DNA of 64,000 bases from NCBI RefSeq assembly GCF_003288815.1, contig NZ_NHYM01000002.1, positions 124,001 to 188,000 of the forward strand, read 5' to 3'. The notes below the pieces were generated by a model. That model saw nothing but the letters and a program-made list of their open reading frames with translations, was not told where the DNA came from and did no database searches. A program made the translations under genes and the position numbers. The DNA comes from Helicobacter sp. 16-1353. GTDB lineage: Bacteria; Campylobacterota; Campylobacteria; Campylobacterales; Helicobacteraceae. Each line of letters starts with the position of its first letter. Within the stretch, counting starts at the first letter, position 1. Positions 51,662 to 62,544 of the stretch are shown piece after piece.

Positions 51662-52861
51662 TTATTGGATAATCTTAGTTACAACACCCGCACCTACAGT
51701 TCGTCCACCTTCTCTAATGGCGAATCTTGTCCCATCTTCGAGGGCGATTGGATTGATTAGCTCAACTGTGATTTTGATATTATCACCCGGCATAACCATC
51801 TCTACGCCATCAGGTAATTGTATAGAGCCTGTAACATCGGTAGTTCGCACATAGAATTGCGGTCGATAACCATTGAAGAATGGAGTATGTCGTCCGCCCT
51901 CATCTTTTGAAAGCACATAAACTTCGCCCTCAAACTTCGTATGTGGAGTGATTGAACCCGGTTTACATAAAACCATACCTCTCTCAACTTCCTCTTTCTT
52001 TGTGCCTCGTAGTAATACGCCAACATTGTCCCCAGCCTCGCCTTTGTCTAGCTCTTTTCTAAACATTTCAACGCCAGTAACAGTTGTTTTTTGAGTATCT
52101 CTAATACCTACGATTTCAACCTCATCGCCTACCTTTACCACGCCTCGCTCGATTCTTCCTGTTACAACAGTTCCTCTACCAGCGATTGAGAAGACATCTT
52201 CTACAGGCATTAGGAATGACTTTTCAGTATCTCTTTGCGGAGTTGGGATAAATTTATCCACTTCTTCCATAAGCTTTAGAATCTTTTGTCCCCATTCGCC
52301 TACTTGACCTGTTTTAGCCTCTTCTAGTGCCTTTAGTGCAGAGCCTGCAATAATTGGAGTATCATCTCCCGGGAATTCATACTTACTTAGCAATTCTCTA
52401 ACTTCCATTTCAACCAACTCAAGCAATTCGGCATCATCAACCATATCTTGCTTATTCAAAAATACCACGATGTATGGCACACCAACTTGGCGAGATAGCA
52501 AGATATGCTCTCTAGTTTGTGGCATAGGACCATCCGCGGCAGATACAACCAAAATCGCACCGTCCATTTGAGCTGCACCTGTAATCATATTTTTTACATA
52601 GTCAGCGTGCCCCGGACAATCCACATGAGCGTAGTGTCGGTTTTCTGTTTCATACTCGATGTGAGAAGTAGCGATTGTAATACCTCTCTCTTTTTCCTCT
52701 GGTGCGTTGTCGATATTGTCATAGTCTTTTAGCTCAGCTAGACCTTTTAGCGACAAAACAGCAGAAATTGCTGCACTAAGTGTAGTTTTACCGTGGTCTA
52801 CATGCCCGATTGTTCCCACATTGACATGCGGTTTGTTTTTGACAAATTTTTCTTTTGCCAT
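51662..52861 (-). CDS. tuf: Elongation factor Tu
   Basis: 399-aa GTPase that carries aminoacyl-tRNA to the ribosome. G motifs '[10 protein letters not shown]' near residue 19, 'DCPGHADY' near 81 and 'NKQDM' near 136; C-terminal '[13 protein letters not shown]'. Apparently the only tuf gene in the window and placed with tRNAs rather than with fusA. AAGGAG precedes ATG 52861. Confidence 0.98.
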   Translation of the reverse strand: MAKEKFVKNKPHVNVGTIGHVDHGKTTLSAAISAVLSLKGLAELKDYDNIDNAPEEKERGITIATSHIEYETENRHYAHVDCPGHADYVKNMITGAAQMDGAILVVSAADGPMPQTREHILLSRQVGVPYIVVFLNKQDMVDDAELLELVEMEVRELLSKYEFPGDDTPIIAGSALKALEEAKTGQVGEWGQKILKLMEEVDKFIPTPQRDTEKSFLMPVEDVFSIAGRGTVVTGRIERGVVKVGDEVEIVGIRDTQKTTVTGVEMFRKELDKGEAGDNVGVLLRGTKKEEVERGMVLCKPGSITPHTKFEGEVYVLSKDEGGRHTPFFNGYRPQFYVRTTDVTGSIQLPDGVEMVMPGDNIKITVELINPIALEDGTRFAIREGGRTVGAGVVTKIIQ

Positions 52862-52892
52862 CGTTTTCTCCTTAAATTTTTAGAATATAAAC

Positions 52893-52967
<75 letters not shown>

Positions 52968-53059
52968 GAAATTATCGTAAAGTTAAATTATATTGAATCT
53001 AGTTTAAAGAAGCTATTAATAAATACTAAATCAGCTCCCAGATACAATATAATCTTTTT

Positions 53060-53136
53060 TGGAGCGGGAAACGGGGCTCGAACCCGCGACCCTCAGCTTG
53101 GAAGGCTGATGCTCTAGCCATCTGAGCTATTCCCGC
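53060..53136 (-). tRNA. tRNA-Gly (TCC)
   Basis: 77 nt with encoded CCA. Acceptor GCGGGAA pairs with TTCCCGC. Anticodon arm TCAGC-CTTCCAA-GCTGA gives anticodon TCC. Part of the four-tRNA cluster before tuf. Confidence 0.97.
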
Positions 53137-53206
53137 ATCACTCATTTAAGATTTAGATTCTGCTAGATTCTAATATTCTAGGATTCTATAAAACCATCTT
53201 AAATAA

Positions 53207-53292
<86 letters not shown>

Positions 53293-53347
53293 CAAAAAAA
53301 CATTAAAACTGGTAGAACACTGAAAAATCAAACATCTAAAAGTGTTA

Positions 53348-53423
53348 TGGAGCTGGTTAAGGGACTTGAACCCCCGGCCTGCTGCTTACAAGGCAGCTGC
53401 TCTACCAACTGAGCTAAACCAGC
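53348..53423 (-). tRNA. tRNA-Thr (TGT)
   Basis: 76 nt with encoded CCA. Acceptor GCTGGTT pairs with AACCAGC. Anticodon arm GCTGC-CTTGTAA-GCAGC gives anticodon TGT. First gene of the tRNA-tuf transcript. Confidence 0.97.
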
Positions 53424-53490
53424 ATAGTTACAATTTAAAACACTAGCAAATGACAAATTAAACGGAATTTTTCTAAAAGTAAAAATCTGT

Positions 53491-53519
53491 ATTCTACAAA
53501 ATACTCCCTTAAGTGTCAA
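53491..53519 (-). promoter_or_regulatory. Strong promoter of the tRNA-tuf operon
   Basis: On the minus strand TTGACA (53514-53519), 17 nt, TAGAAT (53491-53496). The first is a perfect -35 and the spacing is ideal, which is rare in this class where -35 boxes are usually poor. Predicted start near 53484, about 60 nt before tRNA-Thr(TGT). It probably drives tRNAs, tuf, rpmG and perhaps genes beyond. Confidence 0.85.
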
Positions 53520-53728
53520 GCAAAGAAATAAATTTTTTAATCTTGCTACGCAAAAATGGCAAACTATTACTTAGTAATAAGTCAATTTATTCCTTTGAAA
53601 TGCATTAATTTTAAAACTAAGAGAATCTAGAATCCTTAAGAATCGTAATATGGAATCTTGGCTAATTCTACAGGTTTTAGTTTACAAGAATATCCATAAT
53701 TCAATGAATTACCAAAAATTATAAATTG
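53520..53728. other. AT-rich spacer between the tRNA promoter and the DUF4149 gene
   Basis: With the promoter and 5' leader this makes a gene-free stretch of 305 bases (53424-53728). It holds several GATTC/GAATC motifs (about 53623-53660) and a short inverted repeat ATTAC-TTA-GTAAT near 53566-53578. The part just upstream of the -35 box is AT-rich and could act as an UP element. No coding frame or clear terminator was seen. Confidence 0.4.
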
Positions 53729-54220
53729 CTACATTCTAACTAAATTGCGATAGATTAGATTTATACTTAGGGCGAAAAACAGCACATTAAAGACAAATTC
53801 GCTTTGCTTATGCATTGCGTTAAACTCACTTGTGGCGATTGTGCCTAATTCTTGGGATTCTAGTATAAATGGCGTGTAATACAAGGCAAAAAGCAATATA
53901 CAAACCACGCTAATCCCACCACTTACGAATAAAATGGCTTTTTGAATTCTCGTGTGAGAAGAGAGCCGAAGCGAGAAAATCTCATAAACTGCGATGATGA
54001 AAGCCACAAATAATAATAATGCATTGAGTTTTAGAAATATCGCAGTCATAAGAATCCCGCTCTGTGCTAAATCCAACTCCACGCCAAAATTACTCGCTCT
54101 AAAAATCACAGGGGCGACAAATGCACCAGAAGCGATAATTGCACCGATGGAAAGCCCTAGAATCCAATTGTAAAACGCATTGATTGAGTTAATAAAAACC
54201 TTAGAAAAGAAAAAAACCAT
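53729..54220 (-). CDS. DUF4149 family membrane protein
   Basis: 163-aa inner-membrane protein with four hydrophobic helices (about residues 15-38, 55-80, 92-115 and 138-158). The layout and the N-terminal 'GLSIGAIIASGAFVAPVIF' followed by 'SGILMTAIFLKLN' resemble the DUF4149/TMEM205-like family of unknown function. AAAGG precedes ATG 54220. No operon partner. Confidence 0.75.
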   Translation of the reverse strand: MVFFFSKVFINSINAFYNWILGLSIGAIIASGAFVAPVIFRASNFGVELDLAQSGILMTAIFLKLNALLLFVAFIIAVYEIFSLRLSSHTRIQKAILFVSGGISVVCILLFALYYTPFILESQELGTIATSEFNAMHKQSEFVFNVLFFALSINLIYRNLVRM

Positions 54221-54432
54221 TTTTTAAACCTTTAAATTTATTGATAAAAATTACAAAATTAATTGTGGAATCTTAGCCATAAATCACGGAAATTTTAGTA
54301 ATTTTTAGAAAACTATAATTTAATATTTTTTGAGATTGCGAATTGTAGCAGAATCTAAAAAATTCTTAAATTCAGCCAAACCAAAATAGAATCTTTAAAG
54401 AAAGCGTTTTCTTGCCTATTTCTAGATTGGAT

Positions 54433-54678
54433 TTAACACTCTTTTATATAGAGTTCTTTTTGATTTTTGGGGATATTTTTGGATTCTGGTATTTTTAGCA
54501 CTTGGTATTTTTTAATAGTTTCTAGGAATCTAACCTCGATTATATCGCCCACTTTTACCTCTCGGCTGGACTTTACGACCGCTCCATTGATAAAAATTAG
54601 CTTATTTTCAATCATATCTTGGGCGATTGTGCGTCGCTTTAGGATATTTGTGGTGTTTAAAAATTTATCAATTCGCAT
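54433..54678 (-). CDS. S4-domain RNA-binding protein (RqcP/Hsp15-like)
   Basis: 81 aa consisting mainly of an S4 RNA-binding domain: 'MRIDKFLNTTNILKRRTIAQ' and 'KLIFINGAVVKSSREVKVGD'. Family members bind 50S subunits carrying stalled nascent chains. The frame extends 11 codons further upstream, but the run AAAGGGGG lies inside that extension just before ATG 54678, so this is the start. It follows the next membrane protein by 10 nt. Confidence 0.85.
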   Translation of the reverse strand: MRIDKFLNTTNILKRRTIAQDMIENKLIFINGAVVKSSREVKVGDIIEVRFLETIKKYQVLKIPESKNIPKNQKELYIKEC

Positions 54679-54688
54679 TCTGCCCCCT

Positions 54689-55156
54689 TTAATTTTTGGC
54701 TGGATTCTCATCTGGATTTATAGCCTTACTAGCTGGTATATCCAGCCTTTCTACCTTTTTATTGTCTTTCGTGTTGTAATAAATCTTGTATTTATCTCTA
54801 TAAATTACATTAATATTATAGGTTTGGGCGTTTATGATAATCCTCGTATTTGCCTTGTAAAAAAGCTTTGTGCCAATATTCTGCCCGATACTTGGGATAA
54901 AAGCAAGGGAGGAAAAAATAAGTAAAGCCAAGTATAGAATCTTTAAAAAATCCCATTTTGAGATAATGGCAAATCCACTAAAAAGCCCCACTATCGCATA
55001 AAATAGCAAGTTAAAATTTGCCATAAAAAAGCTATTAAAAAACTCTTTTATCTCAAAATATGAAAAATAAGTGCTAAAAATCCCACCATAGAATAAAATC
55101 AGTGGAAATATCCCAAACAACGCCCCAAAGCCAATAATCGAAACTATAAAATTCAC
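54689..55156 (-). CDS. Small membrane protein of unknown function
   Basis: 155 aa. Three hydrophobic helices at about residues 3-30, 45-65 and 70-90, followed by a polar C-terminal domain ('YKANTRIIINAQTYNINVIY' onwards) with alternating beta pattern. I do not recognise a family. It is coupled to the Sua5-like gene by a 1-nt stop/start overlap and precedes the S4-domain gene, so the three probably share a transcript. Confidence 0.7.
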   Translation of the reverse strand: MNFIVSIIGFGALFGIFPLILFYGGIFSTYFSYFEIKEFFNSFFMANFNLLFYAIVGLFSGFAIISKWDFLKILYLALLIFSSLAFIPSIGQNIGTKLFYKANTRIIINAQTYNINVIYRDKYKIYYNTKDNKKVERLDIPASKAINPDENPAKN

Positions 55157-55767
55157 TATCTTATCTTTTTTATTTTATTTTTTTTGATTTGAAAAATATG
55201 CGATGAAATATATTCAAAAATCCCACGATTATCATAGATTATAACATCTGCTACGCTCTCCGCCCAAGATTTATCAAAACTTTTATTATGTAAATTCGCT
55301 GAAGATGAGTAGAGAATCCCAAAGTTTTTTAGGAATTTTAGGTGGAGATTTTCGCCTAGATTCTGCGGATTCCAGCTCGGACTCGCCTCTAGATTCTCGC
55401 TTAGATTTGTATTTCCATTTGGATTCTGCGGATTCTCGCCCATTTCGTGCCTAGTTTGTGGATTCCCACCCATTTCACGCCCATATTGCGGATTCTTGCT
55501 CCATTCACAAAAAAAATGCGAATTTTCAAGCACCACGCGGAAAGATTTGGCATTTGGAAAAATAAATGTGGTTTTTTTCCGCCTACGAATGGCTTTATTT
55601 AAAACTTGCGGAATCCTTGATATTTCTTTTATCGCCCCAATTGAGGCAGATTCCCTTAATAGATTTTTATTTTCCCCGTTTTGCTTTGCCCTAATTATTT
55701 TTTTAGAATCTGCACTTAAAAAACCCGCAGTTGTGTCGCTTTGAGCTAAAAATAATGCGTTTTTCAC
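55156..55767 (-). CDS. Sua5/YciO/YrdC-like protein with a repeat insertion
   Basis: 203 aa. 'LAQSDTTAGFLSADSKKIIR' at the N-terminus and 'GILYSSSANLHNKSFDKSWA' near residue 150 resemble the substrate-binding blocks of the YrdC fold (TsaC makes threonylcarbamoyl-AMP for tRNA t6A). The Lys-x-Arg pair of TsaC is not clear ('AKQNGENK') and TSAN is SSAN, so enzymatic activity is uncertain. Residues about 90-142 are an Asn/Pro/Gln/Gly-rich insertion coded by repeated GATTC-containing units. ATG 55767. Confidence 0.7.
   Translation of the reverse strand: MKNALFLAQSDTTAGFLSADSKKIIRAKQNGENKNLLRESASIGAIKEISRIPQVLNKAIRRRKKTTFIFPNAKSFRVVLENSHFFCEWSKNPQYGREMGGNPQTRHEMGENPQNPNGNTNLSENLEASPSWNPQNLGENLHLKFLKNFGILYSSSANLHNKSFDKSWAESVADVIIYDNRGIFEYISSHIFQIKKNKIKKIR
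55438..55497. repeat. Two 30-bp direct repeats inside the Sua5-like gene
   Basis: Two imperfect 30-base units (55438-55467 and 55468-55497) that begin with CCCATTTC and end with GGATTC. On the minus strand they code the repeated peptide NPQ-x-x-x-x-EMG. Flanking sequence carries further partial copies. Confidence 0.75.
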
Positions 55768-55798
55768 TTTTTTTCACCTTAAAATATTAGATTCTGCA

Positions 55799-55847
55799 AG
55801 ATTCCACGCACGAATACCAGATTCCACACACGGAGATTTCACGCACA
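55799..55847. repeat. Three copies of AGATTYCACRCAC in the carB-Sua5 spacer
   Basis: Copies at 55799-55812, 55819-55832 and 55834-55847, spaced by 20 and 15 nt, just behind the carB stop. Each contains the window-wide AGATTC motif, or AGATTT in the third copy, extended by CACRCAC. No stable hairpin is evident. Confidence 0.7.
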
Positions 55848-55855
55848 CAAACCAT

Positions 55856-58800
55856 TTACCCCAAATAATCCTGCAATGCCTTCGCCTTGTATGGCGATTT
55901 TTTCTTTAGCTCCTTTAGCGCCTCTAGCGCCCCATTTGTCCCAGAAATAGTCGTAAAATATGGCACAGATAGGCGGATAACCTGCTCTCGAATAATCTTT
56001 GCATCGTCCTTGCTAGACTTATTATCGCTCGTATTTACTAGCATATCGATTTCCTTATTTGCGAGTAAATCGTGGATATTTGGGCGTCCCTCGCTTATTT
56101 TTAGCACCTTTGTAGCTGGAATCTTGTGGGATTCTAGCATTGCATAAGTCCCACCAGTGGCGTATAGATTGAAGCCTAGCTCGATAAACTTCCTTGCAAG
56201 GGGCGGGATAAGCTTCTTATCACTATCTTTTATCGATAGCAACACATTTCCAGCCTTTGGCAATGTGTAATTACACGCAATTTGGCTCTTTGCAAAACTA
56301 ATGCCAAAATTATCGCTAATCCCCATAACCTCGCCCGTGCTTTTCATCTCAGGTCCCAAAATCACATCAGCTCCGCTTAATTTGCTAAATGGAAAGACAG
56401 ATTCTTTTACCGAAATATGAGTGCTTAATTTTGGTTTAAAAATATGATTTTCTTTTGTAACGACCCCAAATTTATCGTAGAAATCTAGCGATTCCTTAAG
56501 CGTTTTCCCACACATTACAAGCGTGGCGACTTTGGCGAGTGGGATTCCAGTTGCCTTGCTTACAAATGGCGTCGTGCGGGAGGCTCTAGGATTTACCTCG
56601 ATGATATAAACTTGGTCGTTAAAAATAGCATATTGGATATTCATAAGCCCTATTACGCCCAGTTTCAAGGCAATTGTGTGCGTGATATTTTCTATCTCTT
56701 TTAGCGTTTTTGTGGGGATTGAAATAGTTGGAATGACGCATGTCGAATCCCCAGAGTGAATCCCAGCCTCTTCAATATGCTGCATAATCCCTGCCACATA
56801 CACATCGCTCCCATCGCTTATGGCGTCCACATCAAGCTCGATTGCACCGTCCAAAAACTTATCAATCAAAATTGGATTTTTCTCGCCCACATTTATCGCC
56901 TCCTCCATATACACGCGGAGTTCCTCCTCGTTATACACGACCTTCATCGCTCGTCCGCCAAGCACATATGATGGGCGCACGAGGATTGGAAAGCCGATTT
57001 TAAAGGCGATTCCATAAGCGTCATCTTTGGTAAAGGCAATGCCATTTTGTGGCTGGAGGAGGTTATTCTCCTCTAGGAATTTGGCGAATTTCTCCCTGTC
57101 TTCTGCCATATCAATCACTTTTGCACTCGTGCCGATGATTTCTACATCAAGGAGCGAGAGATTTTTAGCGAGTTTTAGTGGCGTTTGTCCGCCAAAATGC
57201 ACGATAATCCCGCTTGGCTTTTCCCTCTCAATCACGGAGCGGACATACTCAAATGTGATTGGCTCGAAATACAAAATATCGCTTGTGTCGTAATCTGTGC
57301 TAACTGTCTCTGGGTTGCAGTTATACATCACGCTTTTATAGCCCAAATCATTTAGTGCAAAACTCGCATGAACGCAACAATAATCAAACTCGATTCCCTG
57401 TCCTATGCGGTTTGGACCACTACCCAATATAAGAATCTTTTTAGATTCTTTAGAATCTCGTGCTTTTTTGGAATCTACGGAATCTGCGAAATCTTTAGAA
57501 TCGTGCGAGTTTGCGGAATCTAGATTCGCAGAATCCAAAACATTTAGATTCTTAAAATTCATAGTTGAGTATAGATAAGGAGTTAGGCTTGGGAACTCCC
57601 CAGCGCAGGTATCTACCTCATTGTAATCATATTTTATACCAAGCTTTTCTCGAGCTAAGAAAATATCATTTTCACGCAGCTCCAAATTGTCGTTTTTATT
57701 AATTATAAAGGCAATCATCTCATCGCTAAAACCATTGATTTTTAAGTCTCTAAGGGCATTTTCATCGCTTAATACGCTTGCATTTATGCTCGATTCTAGA
57801 CTCACTAAAAATGCGATTTTCTCCAAAAACCACTTATCAATAAAGCACAGCTCATAAATCTCCTCCACACTCAAGCCATTCCGCAGTCCATCGGCGATAT
57901 ATAGGATTCGATTCGCATTTGGGCGACGAATCTCCTTTTTAATTAGCTCGATATCATTTGTAAGTGCCTTTAGCCCGAAAGTGCCGTTCTCAAGGCTACA
58001 AAGCGCCTTTTGCAAGCTCTGCGTCCAAGTCGTGCCAATCGCCATAACCTCGCCAATGCTTTTCATCGATGTGCTAAGCGTAGAATCCGCCCTTGGAAAC
58101 TTCTCAAAGGCAAATCGCGGAATCTTTGTAACGATATAGTCAATCGTAGGCTCAAAACTCGCCGGCGTGCCTGTAATGTCGTTTTTAATCTCATCAAGGC
58201 TAAAGCCCACCGCAAGGAGCGTGGCAACCTTAGCGATTGGATAGCCAGTGGCTTTACTGGCAAGTGCGGAGCTTCGGCTTACACGCGGATTCATCTCAAT
58301 CACAGTCATTCGCCCATTTTTGGGATTTATGGCAAACTGCACATTGCTTCCGCCCGTATCTACGCCGATTTCACGCAAGATTTTAAAGCTCGCATCTCGC
58401 ATTCGCTGATATTCTTTATCTGTAAGCGTGAGTGCTGGGGCAATGGTGATAGAATCTCCAGTGTGAACGCCCATAGGGTCGAGATTTTCAATACTGCAAA
58501 CGATAATGCAATTATCAAGTTTGTCGCGGATAACTTCCATTTCGTATTCTTTCCAGCCAAGTAGCGATTCTTCGATTAGAATCTCCCCAATGGGCGACGC
58601 CTCAAGCCCCTTTTGTGCGAGAATCTTAAACTCATCGATATTATACGCCACGCCACTTCCGCCCCCAGCTAGGGTGAAACTAGCACGAATAATGAGCGGA
58701 AAGCCGATATTTTCGGCAATTTCTGTGGCTTGGGAGAGATTGTAGGCATAGCCACTTTTTGGCACATCAATGCCAATTTTTATCATCGCTTCCTTAAAAA

Positions 58801-59185
58801 TCTTCCTATCTTCGCCCTTTTCAATCGCCTTTGGATTCGCCCCTAGGAATTTTATCCCCTCGAGCATTCCCTTATTATGCATACTCATCGCCACATTTAG
58901 TGCCGTCTGTCCGCCCATAGTAGGCAAAATCGCATCGATTTTTTCTTTTTTTATAATATCGCTTATGATTTCCTCGCTAATTGGCTCAATGTAAGTGCGG
59001 TGGGCGAACTCTGGGTCAGTCATAATGGTAGCTGGATTGGAGTTGATAAGCACCACTCGGTATCCTAGCTCTTTTAGTGTCTTTGCAGCCTGTGTTCCAG
59101 AGTAGTCAAACTCGCAAGCCTGCCCGATTACAATCGCTCCAGAGCCGATTAGTAAAATATTTTGTATATCATCTCGTTTTGGCAT
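55856..59185 (-). CDS. carB: Carbamoyl-phosphate synthase large subunit
   Basis: Makes carbamoyl phosphate for arginine and pyrimidine synthesis, using ammonia from the small subunit CarA (not in this window). 1109 aa versus 1073 in E. coli. Two ATP-grasp halves are visible: '[20 protein letters not shown]' at residue 14 and '[20 protein letters not shown]' near 590, each with 'EVNPRASR' or '[20 protein letters not shown]' type blocks. The C-terminal MGS-like allosteric domain begins near 980 ('[20 protein letters not shown]'). Residues about 547-582 are a DS-rich insertion between the halves. Ribosome site AGGGA is close to ATG 59185. Confidence 0.96.
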   Translation of the reverse strand: MPKRDDIQNILLIGSGAIVIGQACEFDYSGTQAAKTLKELGYRVVLINSNPATIMTDPEFAHRTYIEPISEEIISDIIKKEKIDAILPTMGGQTALNVAMSMHNKGMLEGIKFLGANPKAIEKGEDRKIFKEAMIKIGIDVPKSGYAYNLSQATEIAENIGFPLIIRASFTLAGGGSGVAYNIDEFKILAQKGLEASPIGEILIEESLLGWKEYEMEVIRDKLDNCIIVCSIENLDPMGVHTGDSITIAPALTLTDKEYQRMRDASFKILREIGVDTGGSNVQFAINPKNGRMTVIEMNPRVSRSSALASKATGYPIAKVATLLAVGFSLDEIKNDITGTPASFEPTIDYIVTKIPRFAFEKFPRADSTLSTSMKSIGEVMAIGTTWTQSLQKALCSLENGTFGLKALTNDIELIKKEIRRPNANRILYIADGLRNGLSVEEIYELCFIDKWFLEKIAFLVSLESSINASVLSDENALRDLKINGFSDEMIAFIINKNDNLELRENDIFLAREKLGIKYDYNEVDTCAGEFPSLTPYLYSTMNFKNLNVLDSANLDSANSHDSKDFADSVDSKKARDSKESKKILILGSGPNRIGQGIEFDYCCVHASFALNDLGYKSVMYNCNPETVSTDYDTSDILYFEPITFEYVRSVIEREKPSGIIVHFGGQTPLKLAKNLSLLDVEIIGTSAKVIDMAEDREKFAKFLEENNLLQPQNGIAFTKDDAYGIAFKIGFPILVRPSYVLGGRAMKVVYNEEELRVYMEEAINVGEKNPILIDKFLDGAIELDVDAISDGSDVYVAGIMQHIEEAGIHSGDSTCVIPTISIPTKTLKEIENITHTIALKLGVIGLMNIQYAIFNDQVYIIEVNPRASRTTPFVSKATGIPLAKVATLVMCGKTLKESLDFYDKFGVVTKENHIFKPKLSTHISVKESVFPFSKLSGADVILGPEMKSTGEVMGISDNFGISFAKSQIACNYTLPKAGNVLLSIKDSDKKLIPPLARKFIELGFNLYATGGTYAMLESHKIPATKVLKISEGRPNIHDLLANKEIDMLVNTSDNKSSKDDAKIIREQVIRLSVPYFTTISGTNGALEALKELKKKSPYKAKALQDYLG
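57430..57545 (-). repeat. GATTC/GAATC cluster coding the DS-rich linker in CarB
   Basis: About ten GATTC/GAATC pentamers lie in this stretch. In the carB frame they code Asp-Ser and Lys-Asp-Ser units between the two synthetase halves, the one place where extra length would disturb the fold least. The same feature occurs in TrpE, TrpCF, NuoI, NuoG, Res and Mod. Confidence 0.8.
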
Positions 59186-59395
59186 ATTCCCTCGATAAAT
59201 TTAAAGTGCAAAAAATTTTCAGATTCTACATAAAAGCACTTAAAAGGAAGTTTAGAAAAGTGGCATTAAGTTTTTTTCGTTAAAATTTGACTTTATTTTT
59301 AAATTTTGATTCTATAAATTGGCGGAATCAAAAGGCGAAAATTGACAAAAAAGCAAAATCGCGCAATCAAGCTAAAAAACTAAAAAGGAATTTAT
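59186..59395. promoter_or_regulatory. Divergent carB/res promoter region
   Basis: 210 bases. For carB, a minus-strand TAGAAT at 59223-59228 preceded by TG is a candidate -10. For res, TATAAA at 59313-59318 is a candidate -10, with TTGACT 20 nt upstream (too far for an ideal pair). The res ribosome site AAAAAGGAA is at 59382-59390. Confidence 0.35.
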
Positions 59396-62300
59396 GTGAT
59401 TTTTGAAAAGCAAGGCTATCAGCAAGAATGCATTGATAATATAATAAATCTTTTGGAAAATTTTGATTTTAAAAATCCAAATGCGGAGATGCTAAAAAAT
59501 TGCTTTGAATCTTCGCCTCCAAAAGTGCCATTTCAAAACCTAAATAATGGGCTAAATGTAGATATTTTAATGGAGACTGGCACGGGTAAAACTTTTACAT
59601 ATTTAAATCTAATTTTTGAGCTAAATAAAAAATATAAGCAAAATAAATTCATCATTTTTGTCCCACGCAAGGCGATTTTAGAATCTATCAAGCAAAATAT
59701 CGCCTTGACTACGAGCTATTTTTATAACGAGTATAAAAAGCACCTAAAAACTTATATTTATGCAGATTCCAAAAGCCCAAATGAGATTGTAAATCACTAT
59801 ATTAAAAACACCGATGAGCTAGGCGTCCTAGTGCTTACAAATAGCGCGATTGATAAAAAAGATAATATCCTAAATAAAAATAGCGAGAATCTATTTGACA
59901 CAAAAAGCATTTTTGAAAATATCGCGGCACTAAAGCCTATAAGCATTATTGATGAGCCGCATTTGCTAAAAGGCGATGCGTTTAATAAGTATTTTAGCAA
60001 GATAGATTCCCTATATTTCCGCTTTGGAGCGACTTTCCCAAAAGCACCGCCAACGCCTAGAAAATCTAAAAATACCAAAGATTCGGCGGAATTTATGGAA
60101 TCTAAAATCTCCACAGATTCCAAAAACGCACTAGATTCCACAGATTCTAAAACCGCCACAGATTCCGTGCAATTATCAACCGACGCGCCTTCTACAATCG
60201 CCACGCCAAAATCTTTTGAGCTTTCAAATGTCGCATATTGCTTGGATTCTATCAATGCATTTAGCAATTATCTTGTAAAGCAAATTAGCGTTCATACGAT
60301 TAGCAAAATCGGCGAGAAGCCATATTTAGATTCCACAAATAGCAAGGGAAAGGGCGCGAAATTCATATATTTTAGTGACAATGTAAAGCAAGAGGCAACT
60401 ATAAAAGTGGGCGAAAGCGTGGGAATTTTAGGGAGCGAATATAGCGGATTTTCTCTAACTAGCCTTAAAAATCAAATAGCATATTTAAGCGATGAATCTG
60501 GCAATTTCGCCACCATAGAAAAAAGGGAATCTTATGTGCTAAGCGAGAGTGAAATTACCCATATGCTAAGCAAGGCGATTGATTTGCATTTTGAAAAAGA
60601 AGAGCGACTTTTTAAGCAAAATATCAAGGCATTAAGCCTATTTTTTATACCAAGTATTGAGAGCTTTCGCGGCGAGAAAAACCGCACAGAAAATGGCGTT
60701 ATAGATTCTCATAATATCGCGCAAATAGCACAAAATGGGGGGGGGGGAATCCCAAGCCCACGCTTGAGCCGGGATTTATAAGAAATGAATTTATAAGACT
60801 TTATAAAATCAAGCGAGACAAAAAGCTAAGCGAAAATATAAGCGATGAATATAGGCAATATCTAAAAAGAGATTTTGACAAAAATGGGAATCCAAAATTT
60901 TTAGAGGGCTATTTTAGTGGCGATAAGGGAAGTAGCGAGGATAAAGAGGCTGAGGGCGTCCGGCTAATTTTAAGGGAAAAGGAAGAATTACTATCTTTTG
61001 AGACGCCACTAAGATTTATTTTTAGCGTGTGGGCGCTCCAAGAGGGCTGGGATAATCCAAACATTTTCACACTTACTAAACTAGCTCATTCCAGCTCCAT
61101 TTCAAGTCGCCATCAGCAAGTAGGGCGCGGACTTAGAATCTGCGTCAATAGCGAGGGAAAGCGACTTACGCATAAGCATTTAGATTTTAACGATGAAAAA
61201 TTCCTTAATACAAATTCCCTTGATGTCGTAGTGAGTGGCTATGAGGCGGATTATATTGAGGGGCTACAAAAAGAAATTATAGATTCTAGCTTTATGATTA
61301 CTGGGAAGTTTTTTGATGAGGAAAAATTAGCCGAGCTAGGATTAAATAAAAATGAGATTTTTCAGCTAACAATGCATTTAAATAATGCAAACGCCCTAGA
61401 ATTTGATGAGGAAAGTAATTCTTACAAAATCATCACGCCTATTTATGAGGCAATGCAAAATAATGAGAGTATAAAAAAGGCTTTGGGCGATAAATTTGAA
61501 AGAATCCTAAATTCATTTAAGCCACGCGATTTAAGAGAGCGAATAAAAAACGCCGACAATCCCAGCATAAAAGTAGCAATCCGCAAAGAAAACGCCAAAA
61601 GATTCAAAGAGCTATGGGAGAAAATAAACAAAAACGCAAAATTAGTGTATAAAAACTTGCAAGAAGAACAGCTTTTAGATGATATTGTGCGTGAATTTAG
61701 CAAAGTAAATATACCAAAGGAATATATCACCTACGAGCGTAAAGACTACGAGAGCAAAACAAATAGAATCTTGCTTAAATCCAAAGAGAGACTAGAACAA
61801 GATTCTATTGAATATAACAACGCCATTACTAATGATATACAAAACTTACTTTTAGATTTTGCAAAAAATAATAAACTCCCACTTCATTTTTTATTAAAAA
61901 TCTACAATAGGCTAGATAAAGAAAAATTTCAAAACTCCCCTAAAAAAGCATTCAAAGAACTAGAATCTATCATAAAAGAATCCTTACATAAAAATCTAAT
62001 TTCTAGCATTAGCTACGATTTTGCCGAACATGCTTTTAGTAATGATGACCCACTTTATGAGACAGACGGCACCCCAAAGGAATTTATCGCTAAAAGTATG
62101 CTAGGCAGGGAAATTAGCCAATCTAGCGAAACTCCAGCTAAAAACTATCTTTATAGCCAAGCGGTATGGGATTCCCAAATTGAAAAAAATGCGATTATAA
62201 ATGAATATGAAAAAATAGATGGAGCCAGTATAGAAGTTTTTGCCAAATTGCCAAAGTTTAGAATCCAAACGCCATATAAATCCTACGAGCCGGATTTCGC

Positions 62301-62544
62301 ATACTTGATAAAAGTGGCGGATAATAAAACGATATTTTTCATATGCGAGACTAAGGGATATGATGATTTACGCGAGATTCCGCTACAAGAGCAAGTGAAA
62401 ATTGACTATGCCGAGAAATTTTTTATTTGCCTAAATAAAATGCTTCCGGATATTGAAGTGGTGTATAAAACAAGGATAAACAACAAAGATTTAAGAGAAT
62501 TGCTAGATGAAGTTATAAATCAAAACAAAAAGGACGCAAAATGA
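59396..62544 (+). CDS. res: Type III restriction enzyme Res subunit, frameshifted at a poly-G tract (phase off)
   Basis: Helicase-nuclease subunit of a type III restriction system. Piece one (GTG 59396 to stop 60781) has Walker A 'METGTGKT' near residue 59 and 'IIDEPH' near 186. The second piece continues in another frame from the poly-G tract to 62544, with 'ALQEGWDNPN', 'HQQVGRGLRI', and a C-terminal nuclease motif 'YEPDF...CETKG'. Reading is broken by 11 Gs at 60737-60747. With 9 or 12 Gs the two frames join and translation stays open through the whole gene (about 1048 codons). Thus this copy is off, not decayed. It has a DS-rich insertion at 60079-60166 and overlaps mod by 4 nt. The first in-frame ATG after the break is 61027. 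Confidence 0.9.
60737..60747 (+). repeat. Poly-G tract of 11 in res
   Basis: Eleven consecutive G residues inside the coding region. Homopolymeric G tracts of this length slip during replication in Helicobacter and Campylobacter and cause reversible on/off switching. Length here puts the downstream part out of frame; adding one G or losing two restores it. Confidence 0.9.

Noticed and set aside
54380-54420. Terminator after the S4-domain gene
   Set aside because: A 6-bp A/T stem around AAGAAA-ACGC-TTTCTT is too weak, and no U-run follows.
59396-62544. Treating res as a decayed pseudogene
   Set aside because: The only defect is at the G run, and the other frame is open through to mod with every expected motif, so reversible phase variation fits better. 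A sequencing error in the tract remains possible.
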